A DNA stretch of 64,000 nucleotides, from positions 124,001-188,000 of the forward strand of contig NZ_JAFBCX010000011.1 in assembly GCF_016907955.1 (NCBI RefSeq), given 5' to 3'. Shown here piece by piece: positions 24,936 through 33,090 of this stretch. This DNA comes from Lentzea nigeriaca. Its GTDB lineage: Bacteria; Actinomycetota; Actinomycetes; Mycobacteriales; Pseudonocardiaceae. Position numbers and translations under genes: made by a program. Position 1 is the first letter of the stretch. Every line of letters begins with the position of its first letter. The notes under the pieces are model-generated. The model was not told the origin of the DNA and made no database searches. It saw nothing but the letters and a program-made list of their open reading frames with translations.

Positions 24936-26048
24936 TCATGCCTCGCTCACCCGGCGCGGGTCGGCGGCGATGGCAGTCTCGTAGACGCGCAGCACCTGGC
25001 TCGCGACCACGGACCAGTCGAAGGCCTGCACGCGTTGCGACGCCGCGTCGACGTACTCGGCGCGCAGAGCGGAATCCCGCAGCACGGACCGCAGTGCGTC
25101 GGCCAGGCCGTGTGCGTCGCCGACCGGGAAGAGGACACCGGCCTTGCCGTCGTCCAGCACGCGGCGGAAGGCGTCCAGATCCGAAGCCACCACCGCGGTG
25201 CCGGCGGACATGGCCTCGGTCAGGATGATGCCGAAGGACTCGCCGCCGGTGTTCGGGGCGACGTAGACGTCCACCGAACGCAGCATCCTGGCCTTCTCCA
25301 CGTCGTCGACCTGTCCGAGCAGGTCGACGCGATCGCTGAACGGCCCGTCGAACGACGACTCCCCGCGGCCCACGACCAGCAGCCGCAGGTCGGGGAACTC
25401 CTCGGCGATGAGACCGAAGGCCTCCCACAGGATCGGCATCCCCTTGCGCGGCTCGTCGTAGCGGCCCACGAAACCGATGGTGCCGCCGGAGCGCGGATAG
25501 CCGTCCAAAGTGGACGCAGAAGCGAAGAACTCGACGTCGACGCCGTTGGGGATCTCCACCGCGTCGCCGCCGAGGTGCTCGACCTGCACCCGGCGGGCCA
25601 GCGCGGAGACGGCGATGCGGGCGGTGACCTTCTCCAGGAACGGCTGCAGCACTCCCTGGAACGCCGAGAGCATCTTGGAGCGCGGCGTCGAGGTGTGGAA
25701 GGTGGCGACGATCGGGCCGTCGGCGACCATCAGCGCCAGCATCGACAACGAGGGCGCGGTGGGCTCGTGCAGGTGCAGGACGTCGAAGGAGTGCTCGTCG
25801 ATCCAGCGGCGGACCCGCGCGTACGAGACGGGACCGAAGGACAGGCGGGCGACCGAACCGTTGTACGGGATACCGACCGCGCGGCCGGCCGACGTCACGA
25901 ACTCCGGCAGCGACTGGTCGTCGTCGGCGGGCGCGAGCACGTTCACGGTGTGCCCGAGCGAGATCAGGGCGCGTGCGAGGTCGACGACATGGGCCTGCAC
26001 TCCCCCTGGCACGTCGAAGGAGTACGGGCAGACGATCCCCACCTTCAC
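24936..26048 (-). CDS. pimA: Phosphatidyl-myo-inositol mannosyltransferase PimA
   Basis: The 370-residue GT4-type (GT-B fold) enzyme transfers mannose from GDP-mannose to position 2 of phosphatidylinositol at the cytoplasmic face of the membrane. Seen: MKVGIVCPYSFDVPGGVQAHV, VLHLHEPTAPSLSMLAL, IPNGVDVEFF, FVGRYDEPRKGMPILWEA and the nucleotide-sugar region NTGGESFGIILTEAMSAG. GTG 26048 overlaps the upstream acyltransferase stop by 4 nt. Neighbouring pgsA and patA confirm the PIM pathway. Confidence 0.95.
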   Translation of the reverse strand: MKVGIVCPYSFDVPGGVQAHVVDLARALISLGHTVNVLAPADDDQSLPEFVTSAGRAVGIPYNGSVARLSFGPVSYARVRRWIDEHSFDVLHLHEPTAPSLSMLALMVADGPIVATFHTSTPRSKMLSAFQGVLQPFLEKVTARIAVSALARRVQVEHLGGDAVEIPNGVDVEFFASASTLDGYPRSGGTIGFVGRYDEPRKGMPILWEAFGLIAEEFPDLRLLVVGRGESSFDGPFSDRVDLLGQVDDVEKARMLRSVDVYVAPNTGGESFGIILTEAMSAGTAVVASDLDAFRRVLDDGKAGVLFPVGDAHGLADALRSVLRDSALRAEYVDAASQRVQAFDWSVVASQVLRVYETAIAADPRRVSEA

Positions 26049-26947
26049 CGCGAGAGCCTCCTGGCGAGGGCGGCGCGGCGGCTCTCCGGCAGGTCGGCGA
26101 GCCAGAGCTTCTGCAGCATGTGCCAGTCGGCGGGGTGGGCGGCGATGTCGGCGGCGAACACGTCCGCGATCGCCTGCGTGGCGGCCTGGACGGTGCTGAC
26201 CTTGATCGGCGGATGGATGCGGAAGTGCCAGCCGTCCTCGGTGAACCAGCAGCCGACCGGCAGGAGCGCGGCCCCCGTGGTCATGGCCAGATGCGCCGGG
26301 CCCGCCGGCATCAGCGTCTGCTCGCCGAAGAACGTCACGGCAACGCCGGACGAGGTCAGGTCGCGGTCGGCGAGCAGGCACACGACCTTGTTGGCCCGCA
26401 GGCGCTCGGCGAGCACCGTCGCAGGTGGACGGTCGCCGCCGTTGAGCGGAAGCACCTCGAACCCCAGAGTCTCGCGGAACTCCACGAACTTCCGGTACAG
26501 CGACTCGGGCTTCAACCGCTCCGCGACCGTCGTGAACGTGCCGGAGTGGCCGACGAGCCAGACGCCCGCGATATCCCAGTTACCGCTGTGCGGCAGAGCG
26601 ACGACCGCGCCGGAGCCTTCCTTCAGCGCCGCGTCGAGGTTCTCCATGCCCGACACCTGCGAGTCGCACTTCTCGTAGACGGCGCGGAGGTCCATCGACG
26701 GCAGCCGGAACGCCTCGCACCAGTACCGCGCGTACGACCGCAACGAGTCCCGCACGAGCTCGTCCAGCTCGTCCTCGCCCGCCTGCGGCACGACCCTGCG
26801 CAGGTTCCTGCGCAGCTGGTCGACACTCTCACCGCCGCGCTTCGCCGCGAAGTCGGCGCCGAGCCGGAACACCGCGCGGGCCCACGACTGCGGCAACAGG
26901 CGGATGAGCCGCCACCCGGCGGTGTATCCGAGCGTCGCGAGGTTCAC
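26045..26947 (-). CDS. patA: Phosphatidylinositol mannoside acyltransferase
   Basis: The 300-residue membrane-associated acyltransferase adds a fatty acyl chain to the mannose of PIM. The LpxL/HtrB-type motif HSGNWD (His-x4-Asp) and the LLADRD region are visible, and FFGEQTLMPAGPAHLAM follows. GTG 26947 overlaps the pgsA stop (GTGA) and the gene ends over the pimA start, so pgsA, patA and pimA are translationally coupled. The family and context leave little doubt. Confidence 0.93.
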   Translation of the reverse strand: MNLATLGYTAGWRLIRLLPQSWARAVFRLGADFAAKRGGESVDQLRRNLRRVVPQAGEDELDELVRDSLRSYARYWCEAFRLPSMDLRAVYEKCDSQVSGMENLDAALKEGSGAVVALPHSGNWDIAGVWLVGHSGTFTTVAERLKPESLYRKFVEFRETLGFEVLPLNGGDRPPATVLAERLRANKVVCLLADRDLTSSGVAVTFFGEQTLMPAGPAHLAMTTGAALLPVGCWFTEDGWHFRIHPPIKVSTVQAATQAIADVFAADIAAHPADWHMLQKLWLADLPESRRAALARRLSR

Positions 26948-27546
26948 GCGGCCTCCCGCGCCGACTTGGCCACGGCCAGGACGCGCTGGATCACCGTCGC
27001 CACCGTCATGACCGCGAGCAGCCACAACGAGACATCCATGAGGTGCGGCACACCGAGCCCCTGCACACCGGCGCCGACGAGGGCGACGATGAACCGCTCG
27101 GCCCGCTCGGCGAGCCCGCCGTCGGCGCTGAGCCCCGACGCCTCGGCACGCGCCTTCACGTACGAGATGACCTGCGAGGCCACCAGGCAGATGAACCCCG
27201 CCGCGGCCGTCCACCGGTTGCCGCCGGCGAACGCGTACCAGGTGAGGGCGGCGAACAGGGCCCCGTCCGCGATGCGGTCGCAGGTCGCGTCGAGCACCGC
27301 ACCGAACTTCGTGGGCCCCTGGGCACGCGCCATCGCGCCGTCGATCAGGTCGAGCAGCACGAAGAACGTCACCAGCGCACAGCCGAGGAACAGCTGCCCG
27401 CGGGGGATGAACCACAGCGCGCTCGCGACGGCGCCGGCCGTGCCGACCACGGTGACGACGTTGGGAGTGAGGCCACGCGCCAGCAGCCACGCCCCGATCG
27501 GATCGGTGACGCGCGAGACGGACGCGCGAGCGAAGATGTTCAGCAT
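26944..27546 (-). CDS. pgsA: Phosphatidylinositol phosphate synthase (CDP-alcohol phosphatidyltransferase)
   Basis: The 200-residue polytopic enzyme makes phosphatidylinositol phosphate from CDP-diacylglycerol and inositol 1-phosphate. The CDP-alcohol signature is complete: DLIDGAMARAQGPTKFGAVL followed by DATCDRIAD. It has about six membrane helices. It is first of the coupled trio pgsA-patA-pimA. Unlike the mycobacterial locus, the HIT gene is not directly upstream; an XRE gene and a structured segment come between. Confidence 0.95.
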   Translation of the reverse strand: MLNIFARASVSRVTDPIGAWLLARGLTPNVVTVVGTAGAVASALWFIPRGQLFLGCALVTFFVLLDLIDGAMARAQGPTKFGAVLDATCDRIADGALFAALTWYAFAGGNRWTAAAGFICLVASQVISYVKARAEASGLSADGGLAERAERFIVALVGAGVQGLGVPHLMDVSLWLLAVMTVATVIQRVLAVAKSAREAA

Positions 27547-27611
27547 GGCGTGTCGCAGCCTAGCTGGACTGCCGAAACGCGCTGCTCGCGGGTGAGGCGG
27601 GCACCCACGAC

Positions 27612-27711
27612 GGCGGTGTCTGGTAGACGCCGTTCGAGGAGAGTCACGGGTGAGCGGTTCGGAGGCCTCCTCGGCCGCGACTATCGCGGACGAGTGTCCC
27701 CAGACACCGCC
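27612..27711 (-). promoter_or_regulatory. Structured segment upstream of pgsA
   Basis: GGCGGTGTCTGG (27612-27623) and CCAGACACCGCC (27700-27711) are perfect 12-bp inverted arms enclosing 76 nt. Inside are CCGCGA-CTA-TCGCGG and the palindrome GGAGGCCTCC. It starts 10 nt after the XRE stop and ends 66 nt before pgsA. As RNA it can fold into a closed multi-branch form, so a 5' leader control element, a terminator or a small repeat element are all possible. Confidence 0.5.
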
Positions 27712-27720
27712 TGCCCCCCT

Positions 27721-28560
27721 CTAGCCGAGTCTGCGGTGGTCCTCGGCGATCCGTTTCAGCAACGCCTGAAGCTCCTCCCCCCGCACCGCCAGCCGCTCCA
27801 GCCGGCCGAACAACGCGAGGTACTCCCGCACGTCCAGCGGATCGGTGATGGTGGCGTTGCCGGTCAGCACGCTGACCGTGACAACGCGCTCGTCGTAGAT
27901 GTGGAAACCGTGCAGGGCGACCATGTTCGCGTCGGCCGACCACGGCACCACGCCGAGACGGACGTTCGGGCGGCGCTGGATCGCGGCCAGGTGCTCGACC
28001 TGTTCCGCCATCAGCTCCGCCGAGCCCATCCGCCAGCGCAGCGCGCTTTCGGTCAGCACGAACACGAACTGCTTCGCGAGGTCGTCCATGCGCGAGCGCC
28101 GGATCCGCAGCGCCGCGACGGCGGCCTCCTGTTCGGACTGCGGCATCGTCCCCAGCACGATCCGCAGGTAGGACTCGGACTGCAGCAGCGAGGGGACCAG
28201 GTTGACCTGGAAGAACCTCGATGTCGCAGCGCGGGCCTCCACGCGGCTGATCGTCTGCTGGTGGCGGTGCGCCCCTCGGTGCAGCACGACGCGGCGGGTT
28301 TCCGCCTCCGCGTGCAGCGACCTGGCGAGTTCGACCAGTTCGATGCGCGTCTCCCTCGACGCGGCCAGTTCGGCGACGAGACGCTCCACGTCCGTGACGG
28401 ACGGGAGCAGCATGCCGTTCTCGATCTTCGACAGCTTTGACTGGCTCATCCCGGTGGCACGGGCGGTGGCCGTGCCGGTCATCTTCGCCTCGGTGCGCAA
28501 CCGGCGTAGTTCACGCGAAAGCCGTTCTCTCGCTAATCGCGAACGCTCAGGTGCGGTCAT
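27721..28560 (-). CDS. XRE-family regulator with DUF5753 (Scr1-type) domain
   Basis: The 279-residue protein has an N-terminal helix-turn-helix (LRRLRTEAKMTGTATARATGMSQSKLSKIENGMLLPS) and the DUF5753 body (FFQVNLVPSLLQSESYLRIVL, RRSRMDDLAKQFVFVLTESALRWRMGS, HLAAIQRRPNVRLGVVPWSADANMVALHGFHIYD). Such genes occur in large numbers in actinomycetes, usually with a small DUF397 partner; none is seen here. It splits the otherwise conserved thrS-HIT-pgsA order. The gap before it is AT-richer than its surroundings. Confidence 0.88.
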   Translation of the reverse strand: MTAPERSRLARERLSRELRRLRTEAKMTGTATARATGMSQSKLSKIENGMLLPSVTDVERLVAELAASRETRIELVELARSLHAEAETRRVVLHRGAHRHQQTISRVEARAATSRFFQVNLVPSLLQSESYLRIVLGTMPQSEQEAAVAALRIRRSRMDDLAKQFVFVLTESALRWRMGSAELMAEQVEHLAAIQRRPNVRLGVVPWSADANMVALHGFHIYDERVVTVSVLTGNATITDPLDVREYLALFGRLERLAVRGEELQALLKRIAEDHRRLG

Positions 28561-28832
28561 GTTCGCACCGTAACCATCTGTGCACGATCAGACGATCGGC
28601 CATCGGCGGGGACTTGACTCACCCTTGACACCTCCAGGTGGGTGATCTCACCTACCTGGAATCGCTTTGTGCTGGCATTACGTCTCGATCGGTCGAGAAG
28701 AAACACCCGAAAGTTGCAACGATGCTATTCCGTGCGACCTGGAAACCATGCCGATTGTCCGGTGCGGACAACGTGGGTGGTTTTTGTCACTCTTTTGTCC
28801 AGGAATTGGTCCTGGTTTCAAGCACGCGAGAA
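28561..28832. other. AT-richer intergenic region without a supported gene
   Basis: About 270 nt separate the XRE start from the HIT-gene terminator. Base composition from 28640 to 28830 is clearly lower in GC than the rest. Short plus-strand frames of 67 to 93 codons exist, but they lack a ribosome site and protein-like composition. It holds the XRE promoter region and the inverted repeat at 28634-28659. Confidence 0.6.
28634..28659. promoter_or_regulatory. Inverted repeat upstream of the XRE gene
   Basis: CCAGGTGGGTGA and TCACCTACCTGG pair at 11 of 12 positions with a 2-nt centre. It lies about 75 nt before the DUF5753-type XRE start, with TTGACA at 28625-28630 next to it. It may be the regulator's own operator. 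Confidence 0.45.
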
Positions 28833-28859
28833 CCCCGCTAAACGCGACGTTTAGCGGGG
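28833..28859. terminator. Terminator after the HIT gene
   Basis: CCCCGCTAAACG and CGTTTAGCGGGG form a perfect 12-bp stem with a 3-nt loop, 6 nt beyond the minus-strand HIT stop. Confidence 0.87.
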
Positions 28860-28865
28860 ACGTTC

Positions 28866-29414
28866 TCAGTCGACGGCCTTCCAGCCCTCCGCCAGCAGCT
28901 GGCGGGTTTCGCCCAGCAACTGCGGCAACACCTTGGTGTGCCCGATGACCGGCATGAAGTTCGCGTCGCCGCCCCACCGCGGCACGACGTGCTGATGCAG
29001 GTGAGCGGCGATTCCGGCCCCTGCCACGTCGCCCTGGTTCATGCCGATGTTGAACCCGTGCGGTGCCGCCACGTGCCGTACGACCCGCATCGCCTTCTGC
29101 GTGAACGCGGCGAACTCCGCGGTCTCCGACAGCGTCAGATCCGTGTAGTCCGGTACGTGCCGATACGGCAACACCATCAGATGACCGGGGTTGTACGGGT
29201 AGAGGTTCAAAACAGCGAAGACTTCCGCGCCGCGCGCGATGATCAGGCCCGCCGAGTCGTCCAACTCGACAACGCGGCAGAACGGGCAGCCTTCCGGCTG
29301 GTCGCCGAGAGCCTTGCCCTCACCCTTCACATAAGACAAGCGGTGCGGGGTCCACAAACGCTGCAATGCGTCGTGGACCCCGACACCGTCCTGTTCGGAA
29401 AACTCAGGCGTCAC
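28866..29414 (-). CDS. HIT-family AP4A phosphorylase/hydrolase-like protein
   Basis: The 182-residue protein has the histidine triad HLHQHVVPRW and the flanking GGDANFMPVIGHTKVLPQLL, very close in form to the mycobacterial Ap4A phosphorylase encoded beside thrS. A zinc-type pair CPFCRV is present in the N-terminal part. It would degrade diadenosine polyphosphates, by-products of aminoacyl-tRNA synthetases. GTG 29414 overlaps the thrS stop by 4 nt, which ties the two together. Confidence 0.92.
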   Translation of the reverse strand: MTPEFSEQDGVGVHDALQRLWTPHRLSYVKGEGKALGDQPEGCPFCRVVELDDSAGLIIARGAEVFAVLNLYPYNPGHLMVLPYRHVPDYTDLTLSETAEFAAFTQKAMRVVRHVAAPHGFNIGMNQGDVAGAGIAAHLHQHVVPRWGGDANFMPVIGHTKVLPQLLGETRQLLAEGWKAVD

Positions 29415-31474
29415 GAGAGAAGTTCCGCCGTGGGCGAGGCGTTCTCCCGGCGCTGCACCCACTCGACGATCTGCTCGACGGCCCGTTCCACCGGAACGCC
29501 GTTGATCTGCGTTCCGTCGCGGAACCGGAACGACACCGCATTGGCCTCCACGTCCTTGGCGCCAGCCAGGAGCATGAACGGCACCTTCTGCATGGTGTGG
29601 TTGCGGATCTTCTTCTGCATGCGGTCGTCGGACGCGTCGACCTCGACCCGGATGCCCTTGCGCTTGAGCACGTCCTTCACCGCGAACAGGTGGTCGGCGT
29701 TCTCCGAGGTCACCGGGATGCCCATGACCTGCACCGGCGCGAGCCACGCCGGGAACGCGCCCGCGTAGTGCTCGGTCAGCACGCCGAAGAACCGCTCCAC
29801 CGACCCGAACAGCGCGCGGTGGATCATGACAGGGCGCTGACGGGAACCGTCCGGGCCGGTGTACTCGAGCTCGAACCGCTCCGGCAGGTTGAAGTCGAGC
29901 TGGATGGTCGACATCTGCCAGGTGCGGCCCAGCGCGTCACGGCACTGCACGGAGATCTTCGGGCCGTAGAACGCGGCGCCACCCGGATCCGGCACGAGCT
30001 CCAGCCCGGACTCGGCGGCCACCGACGCGAGCGTCTCGGTCGCCTCGTCCCAGATCTCGTCCGCACCCACGTACTTCTCCGGGTTCTTGGTCGAGAGCTC
30101 CAGGTAGAAGTCGTCCAGGCCGTAGTCGCGCAGCAGGTCCAGCACGAACGTCAGCAGCGACTTCAGCTCGTCGCGGATCTGGTCGCGGGTGCAGAAGATG
30201 TGCGCGTCGTCCTGCGTCATGCCGCGCACTCGGGTGAGGCCGTGCACCACGCCGGACTTCTCGTAGCGGTACACCGAGCCGAACTCGAACATGCGCAGCG
30301 GCAGCTCGCGGTACGAACGTCCCCTCGACTTGAAGATCAGGTCGTGGAACGGGCAGTTCATCGGCTTGAGGTAGTAGTCCTGGCCTGGCTTGCGGACCGT
30401 GCCGTCCTCGTTGAGCTCGGCGTCGAGGTGCATCGCCGGGTACATGCCGTCGCGGTACCAGTCGAGGTGACCGGAGACCTCGAACAGGTTGCCCTTGGTG
30501 ATGTGCGGCGAGTAGACGAACTCGTAGCCCGCCTCGGTGTGCCGCTGCCGGGAGTAGTCCTCCATGGCCTTGCGGATGATGCCGCCCTTGGGGTGGAACA
30601 CCGCGAGACCGGAGCCGATCTCGTCCGGGAACGAGAACAGGTCGAGCTCGACACCCAGCTTGCGGTGGTCACGCCGCTCGGCCTCGGCGAGGCGCTCCAG
30701 GTACGCGTCCTGCGCCTCCTGGGACTCCCACGCGGTGCCGTAGATGCGCTGCAGCTGCGGGTTGTTCTCGTTGCCGCGCCAGTAGGCGGCGGCCACGCGG
30801 GTCAGCTTGAACGCCGGGATGTGCTTGGTGGTCGGCACGTGCGGGCCGCGGCACAGGTCGCCCCACACCTGCTCGCCGGTGCGCGGGTCGAGGTTGTCGT
30901 AGATCGTCAGCTCGCCGCCGCCGACCTCCATGATTTCCGAGGAGTCGACGCCGTCACCATCATCCTTCGCTTTGATGTCGACGAGCTCCAGCTTGAACGG
31001 CTCCTTGGCCAGCTCCTGCTTGGCGGCGTCGACCGACTCGACCACGCGGCGGGAGAACCGCTGCGACCCCTTGATGATCTGCTTCATGCGCTTCTCGAGC
31101 GCCTGCAGGTCTTCCGGGGTGAACGGCTTGTCGACCTGGAAGTCGTAGTAGAAGCCGTCCTTCACGGGCGGGCCGATGCCGAGCTTGGCCTCGGGGAACT
31201 GCTGCTGCACCGCCTGCGCCAGCACGTGCGCGGCGGAGTGGCGGATGACGCTGCGGCCGTCCTCGGTGTCCGCGGCGACGGCCTCGACCTCGACGTCGAC
31301 CTGCGGGACCCACGACAGGTCGCGCAGGTGGCCCTCGGCGTCCTTCACGACGACGATCGCGTCGGAGCCCTTGCCGGGGAGCCCTGCCTCACGCACGGCC
31401 GTGCCCGCCGTCGTCCCAGCCGGAACCACCACGCGAGGCGGGTTCTGGGCGACTGCTGGGCGCGACTCGGACAC
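29411..31474 (-). CDS. thrS: Threonyl-tRNA synthetase
   Basis: The 687-residue class II synthetase charges tRNA-Thr. The TGS domain (VVVPAGTTAGTAVREAGLPG) is followed by the editing domain (RHSAAHVLAQAVQQQFPEAKLGIGPPVKDGFYYDF), the catalytic core with zinc ligands (PMNCPFHDLIF, LTRVRGMTQDDAHIFC, MIHRALFGSVERF) and the anticodon-binding domain. GTG 31474 has GGAGTG upstream. The 50-nt gap to the GNAT gene is too short for a T-box leader. Confidence 0.97.
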   Translation of the reverse strand: MSESRPAVAQNPPRVVVPAGTTAGTAVREAGLPGKGSDAIVVVKDAEGHLRDLSWVPQVDVEVEAVAADTEDGRSVIRHSAAHVLAQAVQQQFPEAKLGIGPPVKDGFYYDFQVDKPFTPEDLQALEKRMKQIIKGSQRFSRRVVESVDAAKQELAKEPFKLELVDIKAKDDGDGVDSSEIMEVGGGELTIYDNLDPRTGEQVWGDLCRGPHVPTTKHIPAFKLTRVAAAYWRGNENNPQLQRIYGTAWESQEAQDAYLERLAEAERRDHRKLGVELDLFSFPDEIGSGLAVFHPKGGIIRKAMEDYSRQRHTEAGYEFVYSPHITKGNLFEVSGHLDWYRDGMYPAMHLDAELNEDGTVRKPGQDYYLKPMNCPFHDLIFKSRGRSYRELPLRMFEFGSVYRYEKSGVVHGLTRVRGMTQDDAHIFCTRDQIRDELKSLLTFVLDLLRDYGLDDFYLELSTKNPEKYVGADEIWDEATETLASVAAESGLELVPDPGGAAFYGPKISVQCRDALGRTWQMSTIQLDFNLPERFELEYTGPDGSRQRPVMIHRALFGSVERFFGVLTEHYAGAFPAWLAPVQVMGIPVTSENADHLFAVKDVLKRKGIRVEVDASDDRMQKKIRNHTMQKVPFMLLAGAKDVEANAVSFRFRDGTQINGVPVERAVEQIVEWVQRRENASPTAELLS

Positions 31475-31524
31475 GATGGCACTCCTTGTTCGAAGGTTCT
31501 GGGCTCGAAGAATGGGTTTTCAGG

Positions 31525-32016
31525 TCAGATGCTATCGGTGCTCAAGATGGACATGACGATCGCGTCGTAGAACTCGCCTTCCCAGAGCAGGGCGTCGCGC
31601 AGACGGCCCTCCTCGCGGAAGCCGAGCTTCTTGTAGACGTGGATCGCCCTTTCGTTGAACTCGTACACCTCCAGGTCCACCCGGTGGAGATCGCGTTCGC
31701 CGAACGCGTGGTCCAGGACGTGCTTGATCGCGGCGGTGCCGTAGCCCTTCCCGAAGCCGTCCTGCAGGAAGATCCGCATGCCGGCCGACCGGTTGTGCGG
31801 GTTGATCGTGAGCACGACCTCCCCGAGGAACTTCCCGTCCTCGGTGACGGCCCGGGTGTAGCGGTTCGGGTCGTTCAGCGTCCGCTCGATGTACGCCTCG
31901 TAGTCCTCCAGCGTGAACGTGGCGTGCGTGCCGGTCAGCTTCCTGACCTCGGCGTCGTTCGGCCCGCCTGCGTGCATCTGCGGAGCGAACTCCTGGCGGA
32001 GCGGTACGAGTTCCAT
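31525..32016 (-). CDS. GNAT-family N-acetyltransferase
   Basis: The 163-residue protein has the acetyl-CoA binding stretch MRIFLQDGFGKGYGTAAIKHVLDHAF and the closing RAIHVYKKLGFREEGRLRDAL, as in RimJ/RimL-like and spermidine-type acetyltransferases. It lies 50 nt before thrS on the same strand and may share its transcript. The target is not known; ATG 32016 is the first good start. Confidence 0.85.
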   Translation of the reverse strand: MELVPLRQEFAPQMHAGGPNDAEVRKLTGTHATFTLEDYEAYIERTLNDPNRYTRAVTEDGKFLGEVVLTINPHNRSAGMRIFLQDGFGKGYGTAAIKHVLDHAFGERDLHRVDLEVYEFNERAIHVYKKLGFREEGRLRDALLWEGEFYDAIVMSILSTDSI

Positions 32017-32174
32017 GGCTTCTATCGAACCGGGTGGGCGCAAGCGGTTAACACGACCAGGCGGTTTCCCGCCCGCGGTTCATACGCAGCCCGTTCTGAG
32101 TGGTTTTTCGGATGCGCCCCGGCAGGCGGGGCGAGCAGTCTGTGTGCCCGGCCCGCCGCCGTTAGGAGCACCCC

Positions 32175-32489
32175 ATGCCAGACCTGGTGGTCGAATGCCC
32201 GGTTCGCCTCACCGAGTCCAACCGGGACGAACTGCGCCTGCTGTACGCCGACCTGCGCGACCACTACGCCCGTCGCGACGCTCGTGACGGCACGCGCACG
32301 ACGTTGCACTTCGTGTGGTCGGGCGTGCTCGACGCCGACCTCTTCGGCGCGACCTACGCGGACCAGCGACACGTCTTCGCCGCCTCCCGCCCGATCCTGA
32401 ACTCCGCGCGCGACGCCGGCGGGCTTCAGGAAACGAACAGGTGGCTGTCAGGCTCACCTCAGCCGAACGGCGCATCGTTGAGGACATGA
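32175..32489 (+). CDS. Hypothetical protein
   Basis: The 104-residue product (MPDLVVECPVRLTESNRDELRLLYADLRDHYARRDARDG...) has AGGAG upstream and mixed helix/strand character. No domain is recognised. Its stop overlaps the start of the next gene (ATGA), which suggests that the two are a unit. Confidence 0.55.
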   Translation: MPDLVVECPVRLTESNRDELRLLYADLRDHYARRDARDGTRTTLHFVWSGVLDADLFGATYADQRHVFAASRPILNSARDAGGLQETNRWLSGSPQPNGASLRT

Positions 32490-32956
32490 GCGAGCAGGGA
32501 CAGGCGCCTCCACCGCAGGAGCCGCCCCGGGATGGGGCCCAAAACGAACCGCAGGCAGCCCGGCCTGCACCTGAGCAGGCAACGACCCCGCTGCCCGCCG
32601 ACGCGTCGGCGACGCCTGGGCCGCAGCCAGCCGCCGAGCAGCCCGCAGCCGCCGGACCCCAAGCCCCAGCCGCACCCCAGGCAGCCGCGCAGGTCCCTCC
32701 ACCCGCGGCCCCGGCACCTCCCGGCAGGGTCCGGCGTTTCGCCGGCCACCGAGCCACCCAGCTGGTCGCCGCAGGCCTCCTGGGACTGATCCTCGGCGGC
32801 GGCATCGTGGGCGCGATCGCGGCCAACCGCTTCGACCACCGAGGACCCGGCCACGTCCGCGTCCACGACCGCGGGCCGGACCGCGGTGATCATCGCGGCG
32901 ACCGCTTCGAACAGCGCGGCCCGTTCAGCGACCGCGGCGACCGCTTCGAGCGGTGA
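32486..32956 (+). CDS. Proline-rich single-pass membrane protein with Arg/Asp/Gly-rich tail
   Basis: The 156-residue protein has three zones: a Pro/Ala/Gln-rich N-terminus (residues 1-80), one membrane helix (VAAGLLGLILGGGIVGAIAA) and a tail of Asp, Arg, Gly, His and Phe with repeats such as DRGDHRGDRFEQRG and DRGDRFER. A longer start at GTG 32441 would add LTSAERRIVEDM, a possible helical head. No function is known. Composition bias makes any similarity search unreliable. Confidence 0.6.
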   Translation: MSEQGQAPPPQEPPRDGAQNEPQAARPAPEQATTPLPADASATPGPQPAAEQPAAAGPQAPAAPQAAAQVPPPAAPAPPGRVRRFAGHRATQLVAAGLLGLILGGGIVGAIAANRFDHRGPGHVRVHDRGPDRGDHRGDRFEQRGPFSDRGDRFER

Positions 32957-32963
32957 TCCGACC

Positions 32964-33016
32964 GAGCGCACGACCCGCGTTCTGCCCGAGTCCCCGACGA
33001 CGCGGGTCGTGCGCTC
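32964..33016. terminator. Terminator after the proline-rich membrane gene
   Basis: A perfect 17-bp stem (GAGCGCACGACCCGCGT with ACGCGGGTCGTGCGCTC) with a 19-nt loop follows the stop by 7 nt. Confidence 0.85.
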
Positions 33017-33028
33017 CCCAAACCAGTG

Positions 33029-33077
33029 ACGCGCGCCGAGGCCGGATCAGTCCCCCTCGTTCTGCCTCGGCGTGCGT
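33029..33077. terminator. Terminator after the acyl-CoA synthetase gene
   Basis: ACGCGCGCCGAGGC pairs with GCCTCGGCGTGCGT (13 Watson-Crick pairs and one G-U) just past the minus-strand stop at 33091. Two hairpins side by side thus separate the convergent units. Confidence 0.75.
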
Positions 33078-33090
33078 TCCGCCCAAGGCC

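Noticed and set aside
27650..27724. A 24-codon plus-strand frame ending in DECPQTPPAPL
   Set aside because: Lies inside the structured segment and overlaps the XRE stop; no ribosome site or partner genes for a peptide product.
28638..28948. Short plus-strand frames of 67 to 93 codons in the gap after the XRE gene
   Set aside because: No ribosome site, no resemblance to DUF397 partners, and they run into the terminator and HIT gene.
31475..31524. T-box riboswitch before thrS
   Set aside because: The gap to the GNAT gene is only 50 nt, too short for a T-box, and no specifier stem is visible.
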